The position numbers were made by a program, and so were the translations under genes. A DNA stretch of 43,852 nucleotides, from positions 1-43,852 of the forward strand of contig JBPCMN010000063.1 of assembly GCA_051002235.1 (NCBI GenBank). Direction: 5' to 3'. A model generated the notes under the pieces. That model searched no databases and was not told the origin of the DNA. It saw only the letters and a list, made by a program, of their open reading frames with translations. Below, piece by piece: positions 38,467-43,852 of this stretch; the first letter of the stretch is position 1; the number at the start of each line of letters is the position of its first letter. This stretch comes from JBPCMN01 sp013695115. GTDB lineage: Bacteria; Actinomycetota; Acidimicrobiia; IMCC26256; JACDBD01.

Positions 38467-40203
38467 TCACACCGAGTCCTCGGGGTCGTCGCGGTCGATG
38501 GGGTCGCCGAAGTCGCTGATCACGTCGCGGAACTCGGTGAAGTGCCAGAAGAACGGGCCGTCATCGGTGATCGGCCGCACGTCGTAGGGGTACGACTCGT
38601 AGAACGCGTCGAGCTCGTCGTTCGGGAGCGTGGCGACCTCGCTCACCGACTGGCCCTCGACCGGGTTCCCGGGCGCGTACCGCAGCTTCGCCCCCGGCAC
38701 CACCGGGATCTTCTCGAGCGTCCGCTCGACCTCGGCCGTCGTGAACGGCTTCTCCTTGACCAGGATCGTCGAGTAGGTGCCGCCGACACCGGTGGGGGAG
38801 GTGATCACGACGATGTGGCGGGCGGGGTCGTCGACACCGCGCTCGCTCAGCGCCTCGCGCGCGGTGGCGACGTAGCGGGTGGTCCGGTTGGGCTTGTCCT
38901 TGTAGTCGTACTCGCCGTACTGCACCGCCACGATGCCGTCGTCGCTCAGGTGGTCGAAGCTCTCGACGATGGTGTCGGTCGTGTAGAGGTAGCCCTCCGA
39001 GAGCACGAACGCGCCCGCGGTCGCGGCGTTCGACGCCGAGTAGCTGTCGGGCGCGGGATAGAAGATGAGGTCGTACTCGTCGTCGCTGCGGGCCAGGTAC
39101 GAGCGACCGTCGCCCCGCACGTAGTTGACCTTGGGGTGCTCGGCGAGATTGCCGGTGTACTCGGCGAAGTCGTCGACGACGAGGTCGTACGTGACCGGGT
39201 TGAGCTCGATGGCGTCGACGTGGCCGGCGTCGAAGTACAGCGAGGTCAGCACCTCGTTGCCGCCGGCGGCGCCGATGATCATCACGTTCTCGGGCGGCTC
39301 GCCTACCGCCGCGAACGGGAACACCCGGGGATCGGTCTCGAACCGGGCCAGATCGGCGACGTCGCCGTCCCACGGGTAGATGGCCGAGCCGACCAGACCG
39401 TCGTGGTACAGGAGGCGCCCGTCGGGCACCTCGGCGACGTCGACCCGGAAGATCGGGCTCCACGCCGAGAACAGCGTGCCCTGGCGGTCGACGTCGACCT
39501 TGGTCGCCTCGACCCGTTGGCGGGGGAGCAGCGTCGGCCAGATCGCGGTGATGACGAGCACGACCGCGAGCACCGCGCCGATGGGCAGGGCGCGCTGGGC
39601 GCGGAGCCGCCAGGCGATGCGCAGGCCGGCGAGGACGAGAATGAGCCCGGCGAGGACGATCGTCGACGGCGGCCCGATCGAGCCGAGCAGGAAGACAACC
39701 ACCCCGCACGCCAGGCCCGCGCCGAGGAGGTCGGCGAAGTAGAGCCGGCCGATCTGGTGCGACCGCCGGGCGAACAGCGTCGCGATCATCACGCCCACCG
39801 CGATGAACGACGAGAACAGCGCCAGGCAGATGAACAGGAGCCGGCCCACGTTCTCGAACGACGCGAAGCTGCCGTACTCCCAGATCGCCAGGGTGTCGAT
39901 GGTCGTCGCGGCCACGATCGCGTGGCCGACCAGCACGCTCGCGCCGCCCAGCAGCAGACCCCACAGCAGGATCGTGTCCAGCGAGGCCTTCCGGAGTCGC
40001 CCCGAGATCGATACGATCACTCCACCGCTCCCGATACCGAGCAGCGCGAGGCCGATGACGAGGTACGTGTAGTAGTAGAAGAGCTTGAACGAGACGATGC
40101 GTGTGTAGCTGATCTCGAGCAGCAGGGCCGCGAAGCTGATCAGGAAGATCTCGAGGTTGTAGGAGCGGGCCGACGAGTCGTCGTCGCCGGGCACGGTGCT
40201 CAC
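38467..40203 (-). CDS. membrane spermidine-synthase-like (SAM-fold) protein
   Basis: 578 aa. Seven hydrophobic helices in residues about 14-225 (EIFLISFAALLLEISYTRIV is the typical first one), then a spermidine-synthase/methyltransferase-like Rossmann domain: NVMIIGAAGGNEVLTSLYF (SAM-binding Gly loop), VDAIELNPVTYDLVVDD and YDLIFYPAPDSYSASNAAT. The polyamine-site residues are not conserved, so it is probably not a true aminopropyltransferase. The chain ends soon after PFFWHFTEFRDV, a point where many relatives continue into another membrane domain. GTG start. Divergent from the Tat protein. Confidence 0.75.
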   Translation of the reverse strand: MSTVPGDDDSSARSYNLEIFLISFAALLLEISYTRIVSFKLFYYYTYLVIGLALLGIGSGGVIVSISGRLRKASLDTILLWGLLLGGASVLVGHAIVAATTIDTLAIWEYGSFASFENVGRLLFICLALFSSFIAVGVMIATLFARRSHQIGRLYFADLLGAGLACGVVVFLLGSIGPPSTIVLAGLILVLAGLRIAWRLRAQRALPIGAVLAVVLVITAIWPTLLPRQRVEATKVDVDRQGTLFSAWSPIFRVDVAEVPDGRLLYHDGLVGSAIYPWDGDVADLARFETDPRVFPFAAVGEPPENVMIIGAAGGNEVLTSLYFDAGHVDAIELNPVTYDLVVDDFAEYTGNLAEHPKVNYVRGDGRSYLARSDDEYDLIFYPAPDSYSASNAATAGAFVLSEGYLYTTDTIVESFDHLSDDGIVAVQYGEYDYKDKPNRTTRYVATAREALSERGVDDPARHIVVITSPTGVGGTYSTILVKEKPFTTAEVERTLEKIPVVPGAKLRYAPGNPVEGQSVSEVATLPNDELDAFYESYPYDVRPITDDGPFFWHFTEFRDVISDFGDPIDRDDPEDSV

Positions 40204-40237
40204 GCCGCCCGCGGGGCCAACCCCCGTCTCCGCTTCG

Positions 40238-40252
40238 TCGGCGGTCCGCCGA
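40238..40252. promoter_or_regulatory. 15-nt palindrome in divergent region
   Basis: TCGGCGG-T-CCGCCGA, perfect, in the 165-bp gap between the membrane protein and Tat-protein genes. GC-rich palindromes occur by chance in such DNA, so its operator role is only possible. Confidence 0.22.
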
Positions 40253-40368
40253 TCCCGGGTGCCTTGTGCCTGGGGTCGCGCGCGGTTCGAGGAAGGGACG
40301 CCGACGACCGGGTGAGCCTACCGACCGGTTGCGGTCTCGGCGGATCGGGGTCGTGCGAGACTCGGCCG

Positions 40369-41847
40369 GTGGACCGTCGCGGGTTCCTCCGTTCTGCCGG
40401 TGGTGCTGCCGCGTTCCTCACGCTGGCCGACGGGCGCCGGCTCCGCATGCCCACGACGGCCGCGGGCACGGGCGGCCCCGAGGCCGATCGCCCCGGGCCC
40501 GCGACCACCGCGTTCATGGACGGGCTGTGGGACGAGAGCCTCGGGCTCATCCGCTTTCCCTTCGAGGAGCAGCCCCCGCCGGTGCGCGAAACCTCGTGGT
40601 ACGCCCTCGGGCTGCTCCAGCGGGACGGCGACGGCGACAGCGACCGGGCCCGCCGGGCGCTGGAGACCGTCGTCTCGCGCCAGTACGTCAGCCCCGGTGC
40701 GCTGTTCCACGGCAGCTACGCCCGCTACGGCACCGACCCGCCGCTCCCGCCGGCCGAGGCGCGGGAGTTCGCCGAGTTCGATCCCAACTGGCGCCAGTTC
40801 ATCGGCACCGCGCTGGCACTGGCGGTCGAGCGGTTCGGCAAACAGCTCGGTTCACTCAGCGCGGACCTCGAGGCGTCGATCGAGCTCGCTGCCGCCGGCG
40901 AGCGGGTCGACCGGGTCGAACCCGACTACTCGAACATCGCGCTCATGCACGCGTGGCTGCTGGCGTATACCGGCTCCAAGAAGGAAGGCGAGGAGCTGGC
41001 GCGTTCGATTCTCGTCCGGTACCGCGAAGCGGACGCGCTCGACGAGTACAACTCACCCACCTACGACGGCATCGCCCTCTACGCGATCTCGCTGTGGCGG
41101 GCGGAGCCGCCCTCCAAGCTGTTCGTCCGTCTGGGTGACGAGCTCTACGACGGCGTCTGGAGCGACATCGCCGGCACGTACCACGCCGGGCTGCGCAACG
41201 CCTGCGGTCCGTTCGCTCGCGCTGTCGGCATGGACCAGACCGTGTACGCCACGCCTACCGGCCTGTGGATCTGGGGTGTCGTCGGCGCCGACCGGGCGCC
41301 GTTCCCCGACATCTCCCAGCCCTTCGAGCACGCCGGCGACGCATGCTTCGGCCCGCTGGCCGAGCTGCTGGCCGCCGACGTGCCCGGCTCGGCGCGCCGC
41401 CACCTGGAACGTTTCCGCAAGGAGCGGGTCGTGCGCGCCGGGGTCGAGGGCAGGTGGGAGTCGACGTCGTGGCTATCGGAGGACGTGATGCTCGGCGGCC
41501 ACACCGGCGAGACGGTGCGGATCGGCGGCGCCCAGGTGCACCCCGGCACCATCCATTGGGCCGACGGCTGGGCCCGCGTCCTGGGCAGTGGTGGCGCGCC
41601 GATCAACGCCGTTGCCGAGAAGCGCGTCCTCGACATCACGATCGAGCCCCCGGGCCCGGCGGTCATCACGATCGGGGCCCCCGGCCTCGATCCCGCCGCG
41701 GTCCACGACACCGAATGGGAGCTCCCCGGCCTCCGGGTCGCGGTCACCTGCGACCTGTCCCCGTCGGTTGCGCCCCACGCGGTGGAGGACGGCGTCGAGC
41801 TCGAGTACCCGCCGACCCGGCTCGTCCTCGAGGTGGCGTCCGACTAG
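40369..41847 (+). CDS. Tat-exported protein of unknown function, alpha/alpha-barrel-like
   Basis: 492 aa. GTG start followed by DRRGFLRSAGGAAAFLTLADG, a twin-arginine signal. The mature protein is helical with repeated W/Y-rich helices (ETSWYALGLLQRD, NIALMHAWLLAYTGS, YDGIALYAISLWR), suggesting an alpha/alpha toroid like those of glycan-processing enzymes. The last 120 residues turn to beta structure (VLDITIEPPGPAVITIG). I cannot assign a family or catalytic residues. Its stop overlaps that of the convergent MarR gene by two bases. Confidence 0.65.
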   Translation: MDRRGFLRSAGGAAAFLTLADGRRLRMPTTAAGTGGPEADRPGPATTAFMDGLWDESLGLIRFPFEEQPPPVRETSWYALGLLQRDGDGDSDRARRALETVVSRQYVSPGALFHGSYARYGTDPPLPPAEAREFAEFDPNWRQFIGTALALAVERFGKQLGSLSADLEASIELAAAGERVDRVEPDYSNIALMHAWLLAYTGSKKEGEELARSILVRYREADALDEYNSPTYDGIALYAISLWRAEPPSKLFVRLGDELYDGVWSDIAGTYHAGLRNACGPFARAVGMDQTVYATPTGLWIWGVVGADRAPFPDISQPFEHAGDACFGPLAELLAADVPGSARRHLERFRKERVVRAGVEGRWESTSWLSEDVMLGGHTGETVRIGGAQVHPGTIHWADGWARVLGSGGAPINAVAEKRVLDITIEPPGPAVITIGAPGLDPAAVHDTEWELPGLRVAVTCDLSPSVAPHAVEDGVELEYPPTRLVLEVASD

Positions 41848-42296
41848 CCGTGGGGTTGGGCGTCGACCAGCCGCTCCATCGCGCCGGCGAGGACGTCGGT
41901 CTCCTCCCGACTGAGGTGGCGGGCGAAGTGCTCGGCCACACCGCGCGCATGCACCGGTGACGCCTGGCGCAACGCCTTGCGACCCGCGGACGTGATCATG
42001 GCGAACGCCCCGCGCCGATCGTCGGTGCAGCGCTCCCGAGAGACGTAACCGGCGCGCTCCATCCGGTCGACCAGGCGGGTCAGGCCGCTGCGCGAGAGCA
42101 GCACCGCCTCGGCCAGCTCCCGCATGCGGAGCCGGCCGCCGTCGGCCTCCGCGAGCTGCGCCAGCACGTCATAGAACGCGATGGGCATGCCCCGCTGGGC
42201 TTCGAGCTCGCGCTCGAGCGTCCCGAGGAGAGTGGCGTGGGCGCGCAGGAAGGCACGCCATGCCGCCAGCTCGCGCCCCGACAGCGCCTCCGCCAC
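41844..42296 (-). CDS. MarR family transcriptional regulator
   Basis: 150 aa winged helix-turn-helix. AFYDVLAQLAEADGGRLRMRELAEAVLLSRSGLTRLVDRMERAGYV gives the recognition helix (SRSGLTRLVDRME), followed by the beta-wing DDRRGAFAMITSAG and C-terminal dimerisation helices. MarR dimers repress nearby genes and release on binding phenolic or other small ligands. The GTG at 42296 has a -10 six bases upstream (leaderless). Divergent from the 196-aa gene, with palindromes in the shared promoter. Confidence 0.92.
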   Translation of the reverse strand: MAEALSGRELAAWRAFLRAHATLLGTLERELEAQRGMPIAFYDVLAQLAEADGGRLRMRELAEAVLLSRSGLTRLVDRMERAGYVSRERCTDDRRGAFAMITSAGRKALRQASPVHARGVAEHFARHLSREETDVLAGAMERLVDAQPHG

Positions 42297-42302
42297 CCCC
42301 GG

Positions 42303-42355
42303 AGGCTATCGAGGCTGCAATCATTGCTGCAGCAACGAGATCGCGGCACTAGCTT
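42303..42355. promoter_or_regulatory. divergent MarR promoter/operator region
   Basis: TAGCCT (minus, 42308-42303) is the MarR -10, six bases from its GTG. TAGCTT (plus, 42350-42355) is the -10 candidate for the gene at 42396. Between them two inverted repeats overlap: GCAAT-C-ATTGC (42317-42327) and TTGCTGCAGCAA (42324-42335), covering both -35 regions. This fits a MarR binding site controlling both directions. Confidence 0.5.
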
Positions 42356-42395
42356 GCGCGGCGTCCCGCTCCGGCATCCCGATCCGGGAGGCGCG

Positions 42396-42986
42396 ATGAC
42401 GAGCCGCGATCCCCTCGACGCTGGCGGACCCGATCTCGCCGCGACCGCCGGGCGCCTGCGGGACGAGTGGCGGGCCGAGGAAGAGGAGTGGTCCCGAGCC
42501 GCGGCTACCCAATGGGCTCATGGGCGGCGACTCGTCGACATCGCCCGGGAGCTCATGCACCGGGGGGACGCGGTCGCCGTCACTTCCGGCCGCGCGACGT
42601 TCACCGGCGTAGTGACACATGTCGGCGCGGACCTGCTGCGTTTGCGCACCGCGGCTGGATCGGTCGACGTGCATCTCGCCGCACTCACTGCCGGTGGCGA
42701 TGGCGGTCGTCACGTTCGCTTGCCGGCGCCAGTGCTCCTCCGAGTGGTAGAGCGTGCCCGATCCGGCGGCCGTCGCGCCGGGGGCGGAGCGGACAGCTTT
42801 CGTGCCTGCCTCCTGGAACACGAGACGGAGGCCGTCGAAGTCGTGGTCGGCTCGCTGCTGCTCGATGACGAACTGCGGGGCACTGTGACGGTCGGCCGCG
42901 ATCAGCTGCGCGTGTGTGACCGCGACGGTGGTGAGGTCTACCTGCCGCTGGCCTGGGTCTCGTGGGTCATGCCCTGGCGGGAGTGA
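42396..42986 (+). CDS. hypothetical protein with Sm-like/SH3-type small barrel
   Basis: 196 aa. ATG 42396 preceded by GGGAGG. A charged N-terminal helix (RLRDEWRAEEEEWSRAA) is followed by a short beta barrel, RGDAVAVTSGRATFTGVVTHVGADLLRLRT, whose GxVxxVGxDxxxL pattern resembles LSm or SH3-like folds; a second similar stretch lies near the C-terminus (GTVTVGRDQLRVCDRDG). Known in actinobacteria as an uncharacterised type. Probably regulated by the divergent MarR protein. Confidence 0.6.
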   Translation: MTSRDPLDAGGPDLAATAGRLRDEWRAEEEEWSRAAATQWAHGRRLVDIARELMHRGDAVAVTSGRATFTGVVTHVGADLLRLRTAAGSVDVHLAALTAGGDGGRHVRLPAPVLLRVVERARSGGRRAGGGADSFRACLLEHETEAVEVVVGSLLLDDELRGTVTVGRDQLRVCDRDGGEVYLPLAWVSWVMPWRE

Positions 42987-42990
42987 TCGC

Positions 42991-43413
42991 TCACACGCCG
43001 GCGATTGTCAAACCGAGCTGCTCGCCAGCCGAGCTGAGGGAGCGGTCTGCTGTCACGAGAACGAGATCACGATCGGTGATGGCTTCCGCCGAGGCGAGGT
43101 GGACCGCGTCGAAACCCCGGAGCGACAGGTCTTCGGCGATGTCGCCGGCCCGGCGCATCAGCGCGGTCCCCACCGCGACCTCATGGAGATCGTCCCAGCG
43201 AGCCTCGAGATCCTGGCGGGCCCGCCCGAAGGCCGCTCGGTCGAGCCGCTTCATGACTCGCGCCCGTGCGAGTGCGGCCCGACCTTCGGGGTAGAGGATC
43301 GTCGACGCGACGATTCGTCCGGCCTCGTCCCAGAGCGCCGCCACCTCGCCCGATCCGGCCTCGACAAGCACGAGCTTGATAAAGGCTGAGGTGTCGAAGT
43401 AGCAGATCACCAC
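42991..43413 (-). CDS. vapC: PIN-domain toxin (VapC-like)
   Basis: 140 aa. The four acidic residues of the PIN ribonuclease site are all present: CYFDTSAF, YPEGRAAL, GFDAVHLASA and LVTADRSL. VapC toxins cut tRNA or rRNA when unchecked. The start is GTG 43413 (or 43410), overlapping the antitoxin's TGA (GTGGTGA), which is the usual coupled layout of such pairs. Five bases separate its stop from the preceding plus-strand gene. Confidence 0.88.
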   Translation of the reverse strand: MVICYFDTSAFIKLVLVEAGSGEVAALWDEAGRIVASTILYPEGRAALARARVMKRLDRAAFGRARQDLEARWDDLHEVAVGTALMRRAGDIAEDLSLRGFDAVHLASAEAITDRDLVLVTADRSLSSAGEQLGLTIAGV

Positions 43414-43667
43414 CGACGGTCTTCGATCACGAGGTCGCTGACGGAGCCCTTTGCCTTGACGCGAGGCATCCCCCGCGTACGGCGCTTCGAGCGCGGTGGT
43501 GTGATGACTCCCCCTCGCACCAGCCGGTCGAAGTTGCTCTCGCCGTCTACCGGGACCAGCCGCGCGACCGGCTTTCCGCGGTCCGTGATCACGACCTCTT
43601 CGCCCTTGCGGGCTCGCGCGACCCACTTGCTCAGCTGATCGCGTAACTCGCGGATGCCGACTACCAT
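43407..43667 (-). CDS. vapB: Phd/YefM-VapB-type antitoxin
   Basis: 86 aa. MVVGIRELRDQLSKWVARARKGEEVVITDRGKPVARLVPV is the Phd/YefM DNA-binding fold; the remaining Arg/Lys-rich tail (RSKRRTRGMPRVKAKG) ends in the toxin-wrapping helix SDLVIEDRRW. ATG 43667 lies seven bases after GGAG; ATG 43670 directly before it is an alternative. Antitoxin precedes toxin and the pair probably represses itself through the repeats just upstream. Confidence 0.85.
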   Translation of the reverse strand: MVVGIRELRDQLSKWVARARKGEEVVITDRGKPVARLVPVDGESNFDRLVRGGVITPPRSKRRTRGMPRVKAKGSVSDLVIEDRRW

Positions 43668-43680
43668 CATCGGACTCCAT

Positions 43681-43711
43681 GTAGCCACCTGAACCCTCCG
43701 ATCGTAGCCAC
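43681..43711 (-). promoter_or_regulatory. toxin-antitoxin operator: two direct repeats
   Basis: GTGGCTAC occurs twice (minus strand, at 43711-43704 and 43688-43681) with a period of 23 bp, just before the antitoxin gene. A -10-like TACGAT (43706-43701) overlaps the first copy. Paired repeats at about two helical turns suit antitoxin autoregulation. Confidence 0.4.
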
Positions 43712-43747
43712 ATCGGGGGGGAAGTGCGGAGGCCGAATCGAGCGGGC

Positions 43748-43852
43748 TCAGCGGCGGTCGCGGGCCCGGTCGGTCGATGTCGACTGGTCGGCGCCGGGCT
43801 GGGCCTGGAGCCACTCGAGCAGCTCGGAGCGGATGAACCGCATCTCGCGTCC
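43748..43852 (-). CDS. C-terminal part of a helix-turn-helix/excisionase-like protein (cut by window edge)
   Basis: The last 34 codons of a minus-strand gene whose start lies outside the window. The visible GREMRFIRSELLEWLQAQ is the closing beta-hairpin and helix typical of MerR/excisionase-type DNA-binding proteins; a polar tail (STSTDRARDRR) ends at TGA 43748. Thirty-seven bases upstream of the toxin-antitoxin promoter repeats. Function cannot be extended beyond the fold. Confidence 0.55.
   Translation of the reverse strand, partial: GREMRFIRSELLEWLQAQPGADQSTSTDRARDRR

Noticed and set aside
38542..40368. Long plus-strand upstream extension of the Tat-protein frame
   Set aside because: Antisense to the membrane spermidine-synthase-like gene. 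The twin-arginine signal at 40369 marks the true start.

Overview
The window is one continuous stretch of very GC-rich, densely coding bacterial DNA. Genes lie on both strands in short co-directional runs with 1-8 bp overlaps. The content points to an actinobacterium, probably an uncultured Acidimicrobiia-like lineage: many acyl-CoA dehydrogenases and SCP-x-type thiolases, an Hsd4A-like SDR, GTG/TTG starts, and TANNNT -10 boxes 6-8 nt upstream of start codons (leaderless transcripts). The placement is inferred from gene style; there is no rRNA or other phylogenetic marker. No gap exceeds 300 bp. The largest gaps (1038-1187, 31113-31283, 40204-40368) hold promoter or operator-like sequence.

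Layout. 1-125: a short element with 20-bp inverted ends. 123-3895: an SMP-30-type lactonase facing a three-gene run made of a UGSC-family selenoprotein (in-frame UGA read as selenocysteine), a 365-aa partner of unknown function and a Gfo/Idh/MocA dehydrogenase. 3897-6228 (-): dodecin, DUF6282 metallohydrolase, an unknown protein and a nitroreductase. 6289-9866 (+): acyl-CoA ligase, acyl-CoA dehydrogenase, VOC protein and cold-shock protein. 9877-17352 (-): GNAT acetyltransferase, amidohydrolase, aldehyde dehydrogenase, HAD hydrolase, a 37-aa zinc finger, enoyl-CoA hydratase, GMC oxidoreductase and its small subunit. 17467-18643 (+): a small membrane protein and an M15 peptidase lipoprotein. 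18654-22548 (-): HyuA/HyuB hydantoinase/oxoprolinase. 22648-24877 (+): a TenA/PqqC-fold protein and an amine-oxidase-type flavoenzyme.

24952-31112 (-): a beta-oxidation block with two adjacent acyl-CoA dehydrogenases, an SDR, a thiolase and a thiolase-fold/DUF35 fusion. A YqcC-like gene lies on the opposite strand within it. 31284-34388 (-): two exported beta-propeller proteins. 34432-36236: a CruF-like membrane protein overlapping tail-to-tail with a secreted alpha/beta hydrolase. 36336-36407: tRNA-Cys(GCA). 36433-38412 (+): enoyl-CoA hydratase, a 2,4-dienoyl-CoA-reductase-like SDR and a small unknown protein. 38467-43852: a membrane spermidine-synthase-like protein, a Tat-exported protein of unknown function, a MarR regulator facing an unknown 196-aa gene, a VapBC-like toxin-antitoxin pair, and the C-terminal end of a helix-turn-helix/excisionase-like gene cut by the window edge.

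Taken together this looks like catabolism of carboxylic acids, side chains and cyclic amides: activation to CoA esters, dehydrogenation, hydration, 3-hydroxyacyl oxidation and thiolysis, with several flavin-dependent redox enzymes. The most unusual item is the UGSC selenoprotein cassette. A conventional gene caller would cut its first gene at the UGA and lose the C-terminal half.
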